A stretch of 64,000 nt of DNA from Hymenobacter sp. GOD-10R (GTDB lineage Bacteria > Bacteroidota > Bacteroidia > Cytophagales > Hymenobacteraceae), in NCBI RefSeq assembly GCF_035609205.1, contig NZ_CP141184.1, forward strand, positions 3,314,501 to 3,378,500, read 5' to 3'. Below, piece after piece: positions 33,490 through 42,814 of the stretch. The stretch's first letter is position 1; the number at the start of each line of letters is the position of its first letter. The translations under genes were made by a program, and so were the position numbers. The notes beneath the pieces were generated by a model. It did no database searches. It saw nothing but the letters and a program-made list of their open reading frames with translations, and was not told the DNA's origin.

Positions 33490-35208
33490 ATGCCTTCTTA
33501 TGCTAACCTCAAGACTACTATTTCCATTGAAGGAAAGGCTATTGCAACGTTCCAAACCCTTTCCATCACGCAATCCATTCACACACAGCACCGATTTGAA
33601 GTAGCATTTGAATACGAGCAGGTGGAAGCTAGCTTCACCTTCAAATCAAATGCAATACAGGAGCTAGCTGGCAAAAACATTAGCCTGAAGATTGAAAGCA
33701 CAGACTCCGCGACTGCCAAGCTAACATTCAATGGCGTTATCGCGGAGGTAGAGCTGGTGCAGCCCGATACAGCCTTTTTGGGTTCAATGGTAGTGCGAGG
33801 ATACGGGCTACCGTACAAGCTAGCTACTGTACCGGGGATCAGCGCCTACTACGGTATGAACGTGACGGATCTGGTGACCAACTGCCTGAGTGCCTATTCC
33901 GACCCCAAAGAAGTAAGCGCGCCCCTAGGTCCTAGCCACGTTCTGCCCTATGCGGTGCGCTACCGCGAAACCTACTGGAACTTTCTACGCCGCCTAGCTT
34001 ACGACTATGGTGCTTGGTTTTATTATGATGGTGTAAAGCTGCATTTTACGACCACGCCGGGCGGCACGCCTGTTCCGCTAACCTTCGGTCTTAATCTAAG
34101 CCATTTACGATCAGGCACACGGGCCGCTCCTCAGTTTGTGAGCCAATACGACTATTTCTCAGCCGATGATACCGACGCTTCTGCCGAGGGTACGGCCAAT
34201 GCGTCGCTCTTTGTAGCCGCTGCGGGAAATAATCAGCCTGGGTATCGGCGCTCATTGGCGGCGGCGGATGTCAAGCAGTTCGCGAGCAACCGCAGTGCCT
34301 CCTTCGGGGCCGATAGCAGCTATGTCGCCGGCGATTCGGAAGTACCGGGTATCTCCGTAGGCACGACGGTGCGCATCAGTGACCAGCGCTCCGGCGCGCC
34401 CTTGGGCGACTTCAACGTGATTGAAGTGACCCACCACATTGACAAAACGCAACGCTACCACAATCATTTTGAGGCTATTCCAGCCACCGTGAAGGTGATG
34501 CCCCCAGGGCCGCTTGAGCGACCAATGTGCGCACCGCAGCTCGGGAAGGTGATGGATAACAAGGACCCTAAAAAGCTAGGGAGGGTTCAGGTACAGCTGC
34601 AATGGATGAAAGACTCCGAGAAGACGCCCTGGCTACGCGTGCTAGCACCACATTATGGCCTAGATGCTAAACAGAAGAAAAGCCGGGGCTTCCTATTCGT
34701 ACCTGAAGTAAACGACCAAGTGATGGTTGGTTTTCAGCACGGCGACCCCGAACGGCCTTTTGTGTTCGGGGCTATGCCGCACGGCAAGAATGCCGCCGTG
34801 CCTGATCCGGCGAAAGAGCGTCACCTCAGCGTCAACAGCGGTACAACCATCACGTTTTTGGATACAGAAACCAAGCACGAGCTGCACCTGCAAGTCGACG
34901 ACAAGAACTTGATTACTATTGTGGTAGACAATGGGCAAGGCACTATTACGCTCAATGCCAGCAAAAGCCTCGTCCTGAAAGCCACTCAGGAGATTACGCT
35001 CGACGCGCCCAAAATTGCTATTACCGGCGACAACGTCACGATCAAAGGCACCGCCAAGACGGCCATTAGTGGAGCGGCTGTTGAAGTGAAGGCCGATGCC
35101 GAGTTGAAGGCCTCGGGTGCCACAGTGAAGATAGCAGGCACAGGCATGGCCACACTGGAAAGCTCGGGGGTTACGACGGTAAAGGGCTCGGTGGTCATGA
35201 TTAACTAG
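33490..35208 (+). CDS. vgrG: T6SS spike protein VgrG (TssI)
   Basis: VgrG trimers cap the Hcp tube and pierce the target cell. This 572-residue protein has the gp27-like part (about 1-330), a gp5-type OB fold (about 345-450, with LGRVQVQLQWMKDSEKTPWLRVL and GDPERPFVFG), and a repetitive beta-helix spike (about 470-572, with ITLDAPKIAITGDNVTIKG). There is no C-terminal effector extension, so it should carry cargo non-covalently. The ATG at 33490 fits the family; an in-frame TTG upstream is ignored. It is the first gene of the subtype iii locus and is followed after 6 bases by a TPR-like gene and then PAAR. Confidence 0.95.
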   Translation: MPSYANLKTTISIEGKAIATFQTLSITQSIHTQHRFEVAFEYEQVEASFTFKSNAIQELAGKNISLKIESTDSATAKLTFNGVIAEVELVQPDTAFLGSMVVRGYGLPYKLATVPGISAYYGMNVTDLVTNCLSAYSDPKEVSAPLGPSHVLPYAVRYRETYWNFLRRLAYDYGAWFYYDGVKLHFTTTPGGTPVPLTFGLNLSHLRSGTRAAPQFVSQYDYFSADDTDASAEGTANASLFVAAAGNNQPGYRRSLAAADVKQFASNRSASFGADSSYVAGDSEVPGISVGTTVRISDQRSGAPLGDFNVIEVTHHIDKTQRYHNHFEAIPATVKVMPPGPLERPMCAPQLGKVMDNKDPKKLGRVQVQLQWMKDSEKTPWLRVLAPHYGLDAKQKKSRGFLFVPEVNDQVMVGFQHGDPERPFVFGAMPHGKNAAVPDPAKERHLSVNSGTTITFLDTETKHELHLQVDDKNLITIVVDNGQGTITLNASKSLVLKATQEITLDAPKIAITGDNVTIKGTAKTAISGAAVEVKADAELKASGATVKIAGTGMATLESSGVTTVKGSVVMIN

Positions 35209-35214
35209 CAGACC

Positions 35215-36288
35215 ATGCACCCTAGCCCTCAGCCTATTGTCGTCGCACAGCTGCCACTGGTTAGCCACTGGCAGGCCTTCTACCAGACCCCTTCCCTACG
35301 CCTGAACCGCTGGCTAACGACCGAAGCCAACCGGCCTTTGCTGCACGACTACTTAGTTGGGCTAAGTAGCGGATCAGAAGCACCGGTTTATAAGGTCTTA
35401 AGTCAGAATTGGACCGCCGTAAAAGAGCAACAAGCTAGCTTGCCAGCCGCTGTTGTATGGCTTGATTTGAGTGTACCCGAAACGTGGACAAGCACGGAAG
35501 AAGCATTACGTACTAGTCTTGCTAGTGTAGGTCCACAGCGTTTTATTGTGCTGGAAGATGCGGAGAAAGTACCGTTGCAGCGGCTTGCTCGCTGGTTCCC
35601 TGGCATGGTGCACACAGCTACGCCAGCCGTGTCGATGGGTAGCCTACTAGCTGACCTAGCTACCAAAGCTGCCAGCCCCGATGCTTCCTTTCAGCAGCAA
35701 TTTCACCAACTCAGTGCAGCTATTACCCGCGCCGATTCGAAGGCTGTTGAGCATTGGGCGGCTACTTGCCTGCACACTTGTCAGAACGCGGGGTTGCTGC
35801 TGGCCGAAATTATGGTGTGGCTCACGGTGGCCAACTACTTCCTCGCTGGTCGGCAGCCGGACGAGGCGCGCCTACGGTTTGCGCAGGCTGCCGAGCGGAG
35901 TGAATCTGCTTTCGCCCTCGGCGACACTACGGCCGGGCTTTTAAGTATTCAGGCGTGGCTAGGTGCGGCCGCCGCCTGGCAACAGCGGAGCCAAGCGGTG
36001 AAAAGTATTGCGCTGCTTCAACAAGCGGTTGACCGAGCCGAATACCTAGGCGCCGACATGCTCGGGGTGGAAGCGGCCCGGCAGCTTGGCGTAGCCTTCG
36101 AGCAAGTGGGTCAGCACCGAGCGGCGGTAGCTTCTTACCAACGAGCCTTGCAGTTTGCCGAACGCCAGCCACCTGATCAGCGACCTAGGGCCTCTATTCA
36201 GGCAGTAGGCAAGGCGTACCTACAGCGCCTAAACACAGCGCCTGAGCGGCAAGCGCTTCGCCTGCGTCTTGCTCAGATAATAGACTAA
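35215..36288 (+). CDS. TPR-like protein between VgrG and PAAR (candidate adaptor)
   Basis: I do not recognise a named family for this 357-residue cytoplasmic protein. The N-terminal half (1-165) looks like a degenerate alpha/beta P-loop-like fold without a Walker motif (AVVWLDLSVPETW, RFIVLEDAEK). The C-terminal half (170-357) is helical with TPR-like repeats (ARLRFAQAAERSESAFALGD, AAVASYQRALQFAE). It starts 6 bases after vgrG and precedes the PAAR gene by 42 bases, the position where T6SS adaptors and effector chaperones (DUF4123, DUF1795, DUF2169 types) normally sit. A role in loading cargo onto the spike is inferred. Confidence 0.7.
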   Translation: MHPSPQPIVVAQLPLVSHWQAFYQTPSLRLNRWLTTEANRPLLHDYLVGLSSGSEAPVYKVLSQNWTAVKEQQASLPAAVVWLDLSVPETWTSTEEALRTSLASVGPQRFIVLEDAEKVPLQRLARWFPGMVHTATPAVSMGSLLADLATKAASPDASFQQQFHQLSAAITRADSKAVEHWAATCLHTCQNAGLLLAEIMVWLTVANYFLAGRQPDEARLRFAQAAERSESAFALGDTTAGLLSIQAWLGAAAAWQQRSQAVKSIALLQQAVDRAEYLGADMLGVEAARQLGVAFEQVGQHRAAVASYQRALQFAERQPPDQRPRASIQAVGKAYLQRLNTAPERQALRLRLAQIID

Positions 36289-36330
36289 TAATAAGAGCAC
36301 TATCCGTATTTACGTCAAGCAAATTCTACC

Positions 36331-36630
36331 ATGCCGCCTGCTGCCCGCCTCACTGATATGCATACCTGCCCCATGCAAACGCCCGCCGTTCCCCCGATTC
36401 CACACGTTGGCGGGCCCATCGTGGGGCCGGGTTGCCCGACCGTGCTGATTGGCAAAATGCCCGCTGCCATCGTGGGGGATTTGCTAACCTGCGTGGGCCC
36501 ACCCGACACCATCATCAAGGGTTCGGCAACCGTGCTAATCGGCGGAATGCCAGCTGCTCGTCTGGGTGATCTGACGGCGCATGGCGGCTCCATTGTCGCG
36601 GGTTTTCCTACCGTTATCATTGGCGGATAA
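36331..36630 (+). CDS. PAAR-domain spike tip protein
   Basis: PAAR proteins form the metal-stabilised sharp tip on VgrG. The 99-residue protein is PAAR only: repeated glycine/proline-rich motifs (HVGGPIVGPGCPTVLIGKMPA and SATVLIGGMPAARLGDLTAHGG) with the zinc ligands of the family (HTC near residue 11, C31, and the GGMPAARLGD...H motif). No toxin domain is fused, so it is a bare tip. It completes the VgrG-adaptor-PAAR cassette. Confidence 0.94.
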   Translation: MPPAARLTDMHTCPMQTPAVPPIPHVGGPIVGPGCPTVLIGKMPAAIVGDLLTCVGPPDTIIKGSATVLIGGMPAARLGDLTAHGGSIVAGFPTVIIGG

Positions 36631-36765
36631 CCTAGGTAAAAAGCTGGCTCTAAATAGTTAGCATTTCCGCACGCTTATTCCTTATCTTTTCGAGAGAATA
36701 GGGAAAAGCCTACTTATTAGTTGATACCTTCTATTTACGTCTATTAGCTATTATCCCGTATTCCA
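36631..36765. other. A/T-rich gap before tssN
   Basis: This 135-base A/T-rich gap separates the spike cassette from the structural genes and is a plausible promoter region, though I cannot point to a clean -33/-7 pair. Confidence 0.35.
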
Positions 36766-37632
36766 GTGCCGAAAGCGATACCCGATCATTTCTTCCTGCA
36801 ATACTTGCTGCTACCTGTCCTAGCCTTGGCAGTGCTCGTCGCGCTGGTGGCCGTTAACCAGAAAAAGGGACTGCTCAGTGGCCGCCAAGTGGTGGTGTTG
36901 GTGCTGGTTTTCATGTTGCCCATGGCGCTGGCCGGGCTCTTCGGGCTTGTGTACCTCTGGTTTATTCCTTGGTATTACGTCCTGATGCAAGCTATCTTCT
37001 TCGGTATCGGGGTGCTTTATCTGCGCCAGCTCGATAAGGTACTGGGCGAGGATCGACGTACCCAGCTTGTTTTCGTCTACCTGCTGACGAGCCTGATTCT
37101 TTTGCTAGGGAGCTACTGCTTTAGCTTGATTTTCAATTTACTTAGCTCACTGCCGTACGGGCTGTGGGCCGCTACCTGCCTGCTAGCTTTTGTCGTTCCG
37201 CTGCTGTTTTCTCAGACGTTCGAGGCGCTTGTTGCCATCCCGAATGAGATTCGTAAGGTGTGGCACTACCCACGGCCAGCGCCGGAAGTCGTGCTGGATG
37301 GAATGGACCCATTTCGTCTGATGATCCTGGAAGTGGAGCTGCGTAAGCGCCCCGGCATTACGGAGCCTCCCGTGAAAGTGAAAGCCCGGGCGGCGCAGGA
37401 GTTACCCTTTGGCGTCTGGTTCCAGAAGTTCATCGACGACTACAACTACAAGTTTCCCCACGATCCGATTCACACGGCGACGGCCGACGCAACGGAATAC
37501 GGCTGGCTATTTTACTATGTGCGCGCCTCCCCTTTTCGGCTGCGGCGCTACATCGACGCGGATCTGAGTATTGCCCACAACTACCTGAATGAACGCTGCC
37601 TGATCGTCGCCAAACGCGTGGAGGAGAGCTAA
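36766..37632 (+). CDS. tssN: TssN, subtype iii T6SS membrane protein
   Basis: TssN is one of the proteins specific to Bacteroidota T6SSiii and belongs to the envelope complex that replaces TssJLM. The 288-residue protein has five predicted transmembrane helices in its first half (for example LPVLALAVLVALVAV, VFMLPMALAGLFGLVYLW and LLAFVVPLLF). A soluble cytoplasmic C-terminal domain (about 170-288) contains KFIDDYNYKFP and EYGWLFYYVRAS. GTG is the start codon. The gene is followed after 11 bases by tssK, whose baseplate product TssN should recruit. Confidence 0.85.
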   Translation: MPKAIPDHFFLQYLLLPVLALAVLVALVAVNQKKGLLSGRQVVVLVLVFMLPMALAGLFGLVYLWFIPWYYVLMQAIFFGIGVLYLRQLDKVLGEDRRTQLVFVYLLTSLILLLGSYCFSLIFNLLSSLPYGLWAATCLLAFVVPLLFSQTFEALVAIPNEIRKVWHYPRPAPEVVLDGMDPFRLMILEVELRKRPGITEPPVKVKARAAQELPFGVWFQKFIDDYNYKFPHDPIHTATADATEYGWLFYYVRASPFRLRRYIDADLSIAHNYLNERCLIVAKRVEES

Positions 37633-37643
37633 ATCCAATCTAT

Positions 37644-38798
37644 ATGCTAGTCGCTAAAAATTACTTTGCCGTGAACTGGGTCGATGGCATGAAGCTCTCC
37701 CAGCAGCATTTCCTCGACACAGATTTACAGGTGCAGGATTTGGTGCGCGATACTGCGTCGTTGTTTCTAACGGACTACAACTTCGGCTTGCTCCCGCCGG
37801 TCAAGGGCGCCACGGTATCCAGTGAGATTGAGCTGCTGGAGAAAGTAGGTAATAGCGTAGAGGTTCGGCTGGCGCGCTGCAATGCCATTACGGCGGGCGG
37901 CTGCCGCATTGCGATAAATCCGGAATCAGCCAAATACACGGCTTTGCGGGCCGCCTTCCGGGTAGATACGACAGTGGAGGAAGCCCAGCGCGCTAGCTAT
38001 GATATCATCCTCACCGTGAACCCTTTCCGGAGGGTACCACTCGGTACGCCGGACCCCGAGGAATCGCCCATGCGGCACCCCTTCACTGATTCCTACTACG
38101 ACCTAAAAGTGGTGCATACCGCCCAGATCAACGCCGATGAGCTAGGGGCACATTTCCTGACCATCGGGCGCATTATGCTGCGCGAAGGCCGCTACGTGGT
38201 GGATGAAAACTTTATTCCGCCCTGCACTTCCATGAACAGCCATAGCCGGCTGATGAAGTACTACAAGGATTTTGGCTATCAGCTCAACCAGCTGCAAATC
38301 AACTCCTTCAAGATTGTTCGTAAGATTTACGACCGCCAGCAGGCATCTACGATCAGTCGCAGCATCGAAGCGATGTGCACGAAGGTGCTCGACTACCTCT
38401 GTCAGATCTTTTTCAACTACCGCAGCCTCGACTATCAGCACCCACCGGTACACCTCCTCGACTACTTTAACAACCTAGCTAGCATGGTGTATACGGGCTT
38501 GTACTGCATGCCTGCTAAAGACAAGGAGGAGCTGCTGAACTACTTCTACGAGTGGACGGATGTGACCCCGAACTACTTTGAGAGCATGCTGCTGAACCTG
38601 GTGGAGATGACGTACACCCACCACAACATCGGCGCGTCGATGCAGACTGTAGAGGATTTCTTGGCGGTAATGGTCAAGCTATGGGCTCGGCTCAGCGGCC
38701 TTGAGTATATCGGGCAGCATAAAGAAAACATCCTAATCCGGGAGGAAGCCCCTAGCCGCCCCACCCTGACCACGCGCAACTGGAGCCTACTCGATTAG
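37644..38798 (+). CDS. tssK: T6SS baseplate subunit TssK
   Basis: TssK connects the baseplate to the membrane complex. The 384-residue protein begins FAVNWVDGMKLSQQHFLDTD, matching the family start in which an early W/G-M-x-L-xxxHF motif is conserved, and has the typical three-domain layout (N-terminal shoulder, helical neck around 225-310, C-terminal head). It lies between tssN and tssE with short gaps (11 and 13 bases), consistent with a baseplate operon. Confidence 0.93.
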   Translation: MLVAKNYFAVNWVDGMKLSQQHFLDTDLQVQDLVRDTASLFLTDYNFGLLPPVKGATVSSEIELLEKVGNSVEVRLARCNAITAGGCRIAINPESAKYTALRAAFRVDTTVEEAQRASYDIILTVNPFRRVPLGTPDPEESPMRHPFTDSYYDLKVVHTAQINADELGAHFLTIGRIMLREGRYVVDENFIPPCTSMNSHSRLMKYYKDFGYQLNQLQINSFKIVRKIYDRQQASTISRSIEAMCTKVLDYLCQIFFNYRSLDYQHPPVHLLDYFNNLASMVYTGLYCMPAKDKEELLNYFYEWTDVTPNYFESMLLNLVEMTYTHHNIGASMQTVEDFLAVMVKLWARLSGLEYIGQHKENILIREEAPSRPTLTTRNWSLLD

Positions 38799-38811
38799 CC
38801 CAGCAGCCGGT

Positions 38812-39300
38812 ATGAGCCATTTGTTCTACAAATACCCCATGCAGGTCAGCAAGCTGATGAGCCGGCAACCGCCGGTTGCTCTCTTCAACCGCCCCACTCC
38901 TGCTGCTCGCCTCGGCGACGAGCACCCCACCTGCTCTTTGGCGGCTTCCATTGCGCAGTTCTTGCACCTGATGCTACACACGCGGCCCGGCGAACTGAGA
39001 AGCGCCCCCGACTTTGGATGTGCTATTTGGGAGATAGAGTTCGACAACGACATCAACCTAGCTGGTTGGGAAGAGTCGCTAACCCGCTCGCTGCTCGCTT
39101 CTATTCGTCGGCATGAGCCGCGCTTGCGCGAGGTAAGTGTGCAAGTCGACTTTCTTACAGTGGCACCGCAACAGGATGGTGCCCAACAACCGACGGCGCG
39201 GCGACGAGCCAACATCAGCGTGCGGGGCGTTGTGCAGCTCACCGATGAGGCCTTCTCCTATGCGACCCAGCTTCAGCTAGGTCAACTTACTTCCTCCTAA
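38812..39300 (+). CDS. tssE: T6SS baseplate protein TssE (gp25-like)
   Basis: TssE is the gp25-like wedge that starts sheath assembly. In the 162-residue protein, LRSAPDFGCAIWEIEFDNDI holds the gp25 pattern, followed by an EESLTRSLLASIRRHEPRL helix that contains the EPR core motif. The extended N-terminus (1-35) is longer than in proteobacterial TssE. Tight spacing (13 bases after tssK, 17 before tssF) supports one operon. Confidence 0.92.
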   Translation: MSHLFYKYPMQVSKLMSRQPPVALFNRPTPAARLGDEHPTCSLAASIAQFLHLMLHTRPGELRSAPDFGCAIWEIEFDNDINLAGWEESLTRSLLASIRRHEPRLREVSVQVDFLTVAPQQDGAQQPTARRRANISVRGVVQLTDEAFSYATQLQLGQLTSS

Positions 39301-39317
39301 CGGCTTAGCTCGCCCGT

Positions 39318-41213
39318 ATGCCCTTCCAAGACAAACGCAAGCAGTTTACCCTAGATGCGATTCGGCAACGGATGGCTCAGCACATCCTGCACTTGTGGGG
39401 GGTAAAAAACTTGCAGAGCCTTGACCCGTTCGTCCGGTTGGTCATGGATGCCTTGGCCAGTGAGTTGCACAAGCTCAGTCAGGAGTTCATTGATTCGGAA
39501 GCGGGCTTGCTCGACCGGCTAGCTAGCTTACTGACGCCGGACTTGCTGACGGTGCCTCGCCCCGCGCACGCTGTGGTGCAGGTGCAGCCCGCCGACCCCA
39601 TTGCCTACATGGCCCCGACGGAAAGCCTGTTCTATACCAAGCGGTTTGCCTCCAAGCCCTACGGGGAACTAGATACACGCCACGACCTTTTCCTGAGCGC
39701 CGTCGATACGGTCAAGCTGTTTCAGGGGCGAGTGGTGTGGCTGGCGGCGGGTGAGAACCTGTTTCGCATGGACCCAGCCCTGGGCAAACTGGCCGAAGGT
39801 TTCACTGGCAAAGACCATAAGCTGCCCGCCCATACTTTCTGGCTCGGCGTAGCCTTGCACCCCGATATCACGTCACTAGACCGGCTCGGGTTCTACCTAG
39901 AATTACCACACGTGCTAGAGGCGGAAACGTTGTTTAACCTCTTGCACTTGAGCCGCTGGTCGCTCAATAGTCAGCCGCTGGACATGCGCCCGGGACTGTG
40001 CTATGAGCCGCAGCCCGGCGAAAACAATCCCTTGGCAGACGACCCTCGCCGATTGTTGGCCGGCTACAGCATCGATCAGCTGTTGGAGCAAGATGTGAAG
40101 AACACGTATCACAGCCGGTTTATGCACCTGCGGCGACCGGACAACATCGACTTAGCGGCGCTTACTATTGGTTATCCGGCCACGTTTGCTGAGCACTTTC
40201 CGCCAGAAACCCTTGAGGTTTTGCGGGCCGAACCGATGCTGTGGTTGCAGGTAACGCTGCCCGCCAACTTCAACGAGGCCGTATTGAACCAGCTTACGGT
40301 TCGACTGAATGCTCTGCCTGTGATGAACCGGCGCCTACATCGACTTACGTACCGTACCCGCGTGATGCACAACATTTTGCCCTTACCCGTGGGCCAAATG
40401 GAAACCTTCCTGACGGTGCGGACGCTGCTAGACAGCCGCAATCGGGTGTTCACGGCGCACCCGCTGCGTCAAGCCGATCAGGTTGCTAGTGGTTCTTACT
40501 CGGTGCGGCGCAGCGGCATCGAGCGTTTCGATGCCCGCGATGCCCGCGAACAGCTCCACTACCTGCTGGAAGTACTGCGGGACGAATCCGTTGCCTTTGC
40601 GGCCTATGGTCACGACACGGTACAACTCGAAGCCCAGCGCCTTACGCAGCAAATCAACCAGCTTGAGCGCCTGCTCACGCAGCAAGAAGGGGCCGTGCGC
40701 GAGCTGCCCCACTACCTTTTAGTGCAGCCCTACGAGGAAGCCGATACGCTCGAAGTAAGCTACTGGACAACGGATTGCGAATACGGCAACAACCTGCAAG
40801 CCGGCACAGCCTTGCAGCCTTACGACATCACCTACCTCCTAGGTCCTGAGTCGGTACTGCTGACGACCACCACGGGGGGCCAAAACCGGCGCGGGGCTGC
40901 CAGTCAGTTGGAAGCCTACCGGTATGCGCTGATGAGCCACGAGCGCATCGTCACGAGTGAGGACATCCGGTCGTTTGTGCACGTGGAGCTAGGTCACCTA
41001 ATCCGTGACGTCAGCATTCGCAGAGGCGTGATGGTGGGCGACTCGGCCAAGCAAGGCTTTATCCGCACGATTGATGTATGCCTCACCCCCGCCCCCGATT
41101 GCATGCTGGGCGAAGCTGACTGGGAAGTGCTTTGCACGGGCTTGAAAACCAAGCTAGTCAGCCGGTCTGGCCAAGTTAGCCCCTACCGCATCATTCGGTT
41201 AGAGCTTACTTGA
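39318..41213 (+). CDS. tssF: T6SS baseplate subunit TssF
   Basis: TssF forms the baseplate wedge with TssG and TssE. The 631-residue protein shows the family start (a helical RMAQHILHLWG region followed by DSEAGLLDRLASLLTPDLLTVPRPAHAVVQV) and the end RSGQVSPYRIIRLEL. Length is typical. Its partner gene tssG lies next to it but on the opposite strand, which is unusual because the two are normally consecutive in one direction. Confidence 0.94.
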   Translation: MPFQDKRKQFTLDAIRQRMAQHILHLWGVKNLQSLDPFVRLVMDALASELHKLSQEFIDSEAGLLDRLASLLTPDLLTVPRPAHAVVQVQPADPIAYMAPTESLFYTKRFASKPYGELDTRHDLFLSAVDTVKLFQGRVVWLAAGENLFRMDPALGKLAEGFTGKDHKLPAHTFWLGVALHPDITSLDRLGFYLELPHVLEAETLFNLLHLSRWSLNSQPLDMRPGLCYEPQPGENNPLADDPRRLLAGYSIDQLLEQDVKNTYHSRFMHLRRPDNIDLAALTIGYPATFAEHFPPETLEVLRAEPMLWLQVTLPANFNEAVLNQLTVRLNALPVMNRRLHRLTYRTRVMHNILPLPVGQMETFLTVRTLLDSRNRVFTAHPLRQADQVASGSYSVRRSGIERFDARDAREQLHYLLEVLRDESVAFAAYGHDTVQLEAQRLTQQINQLERLLTQQEGAVRELPHYLLVQPYEEADTLEVSYWTTDCEYGNNLQAGTALQPYDITYLLGPESVLLTTTTGGQNRRGAASQLEAYRYALMSHERIVTSEDIRSFVHVELGHLIRDVSIRRGVMVGDSAKQGFIRTIDVCLTPAPDCMLGEADWEVLCTGLKTKLVSRSGQVSPYRIIRLELT

Positions 41214-41296
41214 GCCAACCAGCAACATAACGAACATAGGTCCAAACCTTATTAGTACTATCTCTTGTGATTATACACGCCGCTTTTAAACCAGAA

Positions 41297-42262
41297 CTAT
41301 CTCGCGCCCAAATAGCTATTGTAGCCCAAGTAGCTTGTCACCGCTTGCGACTGCTTGGGTGCGGCACGTTCGATCGTGACGAACGGAATGACCTCGGCGG
41401 TAACCGGCACGAAGTAAGCCAGCACTTCCCCTAGCAAGGAACGTGCGGCGCCGTGCGGTAGAAATTCAGCGGTGCGTGCTTCCGGCACGGGACCTAGGTG
41501 CAGGTAAATGGCCCCATCCCCCTCATCGGCTGCGCTGCCCGCAATGGCATCAATCCCGAGCCGCGACTGACCCAGGCGAAGCGTTGGTTCGGTGGTCGTC
41601 TGCTGAAGGCTAGGCCGCTCGGTTTCGAACCGGGCGGGGACGCCGAAGAAGACGGCCAGCAACTGCTCCAGCCAAGGCAAGTTGCCGCGCAACTGATGAA
41701 TAAGAGGCAGGCACTGAATGAACAAGCTAGCCCGGGCAGCATCGAGGCGATGCAGAATGGGCCATGCTTCGGCAAACTGAGCCAGCAGCGCCGGCGCGTA
41801 TTCGAGATGATCGTGCTGGCGCTCCTGCCAGCTGCGCAGCACGCGCAGGTAGTGCAGCTCCGTATCGAAGGGCAAAAAAAACTGCCGGGTTTCCTGTTCT
41901 ACCGCGTGCGCCTGCTGCACCTGCTCAAGCAACGATTCTGCATCGGCAGCATCGCCGGGTGTAGGCTGAATAGGATGGAATAGGAATGGCGGCAGCTGAT
42001 CGTACAGCCCTTCACGGGGTATGTCGAGGCGCCAATAGGGCACCTCGCTTCCCTCGGCAGCCAAAAACTGCGGGGGCGTAAAGTCAGTGGCATAGGGCCG
42101 GGTAGTAGGTCCTAACGGGTTGAAAATGAACCTAGCCAACGGCAGTGCTTCTCCCTGTTCATTGGCCAGCAGCTCAGCCGCCACTACTTCGGAGCGGTAA
42201 TCCAACTCCAGCTGATTGAGTAAGTACGCCGGCCGAGAAGCAGCAGAATCGGGTGGGAACAT
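41297..42262 (-). CDS. tssG: T6SS baseplate subunit TssG
   Basis: This 321-residue protein is assigned to TssG from position and from motifs such as the DYRSEVVAAELLANE start, ARFIFNPLG, and RLGQSRLGIDAIAG near the C-terminus, where TssG proteins have an LG-rich pattern. It is encoded opposite to all its neighbours: convergent with tssF (83-base gap) and divergent from tssO (75-base gap). It therefore needs its own promoter, between 42263 and 42337. Wedge stoichiometry of two TssF to one TssG could be set by this separate control; that is inference. Confidence 0.85.
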   Translation of the reverse strand: MFPPDSAASRPAYLLNQLELDYRSEVVAAELLANEQGEALPLARFIFNPLGPTTRPYATDFTPPQFLAAEGSEVPYWRLDIPREGLYDQLPPFLFHPIQPTPGDAADAESLLEQVQQAHAVEQETRQFFLPFDTELHYLRVLRSWQERQHDHLEYAPALLAQFAEAWPILHRLDAARASLFIQCLPLIHQLRGNLPWLEQLLAVFFGVPARFETERPSLQQTTTEPTLRLGQSRLGIDAIAGSAADEGDGAIYLHLGPVPEARTAEFLPHGAARSLLGEVLAYFVPVTAEVIPFVTIERAAPKQSQAVTSYLGYNSYLGAR

Positions 42263-42337
42263 CGGAGCAGATACAGGTAGTCGGGGAAGCTTCTAACTTA
42301 GGCAAAACCGAGCAGTAGATCTAGCAATTATCTATAA

Positions 42338-42808
42338 ATGAAGCTACTTAACGAAAAGGATATCACCAGGGCTTACTGGCGCTTCCTAGGGCACTTTCTG
42401 CTGCTGCTCGGTATTCTGGTCCTCGCTGCGTTCATGTTTATCCAGACGGCGGCCAAGCAGCTAGCCCTGCTTCGGGCCGACCAAGTTCAGTATCAGAAGG
42501 CGCTCTTTACGCAGCAGGCCATGGCGCAAAAAGCCGATTTGCTTTACCAGGATCTGCGCACCCTCAACCCCAAGTTAGTTGGTTCACCGGCGAGCCTGGA
42601 AGCGCGAATTGTCCGTGAAAACGAGGAGTTGAAAGCGGAATTAGTAGCGAAGCTGTTTGAGCGGCGCCCCCACGAGGTATATCGCAAGCTTACCCGTTAT
42701 GTGGATGAGCTGCTGCTGCTGAAAGCCTCCATCCGTGAAGTAGATGCCCAGATCAAGGACAAGCAGCAGGAATTGGAAGAATGTATAAGCACGCACAAAA
42801 AAAAGTAA
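42338..42808 (+). CDS. tssO: TssO, subtype iii T6SS inner-membrane protein
   Basis: TssO is a T6SSiii-specific one-helix membrane protein. In the 156-residue product the start MKLLNEKDITRAYWRFLG is typical, a transmembrane helix follows (about 17-38), and the rest is a long coiled coil in the periplasm ending in a lysine tail. It starts the plus-strand operon that runs to clpV. The end of the gene contains an A-run (eight A) before the stop, so a sequencing slip would alter only the last residues. Confidence 0.82.
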   Translation: MKLLNEKDITRAYWRFLGHFLLLLGILVLAAFMFIQTAAKQLALLRADQVQYQKALFTQQAMAQKADLLYQDLRTLNPKLVGSPASLEARIVRENEELKAELVAKLFERRPHEVYRKLTRYVDELLLLKASIREVDAQIKDKQQELEECISTHKKK

Positions 42809-42814
42809 GTTTTT

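Noticed and set aside
41626..41646. tRNA T-loop-like sequence (GGTTTCGAACC)
   Set aside because: It lies in the tssG coding sequence and no acceptor stem or cloverleaf can be drawn around it; no tRNA or rRNA gene was found in the window.
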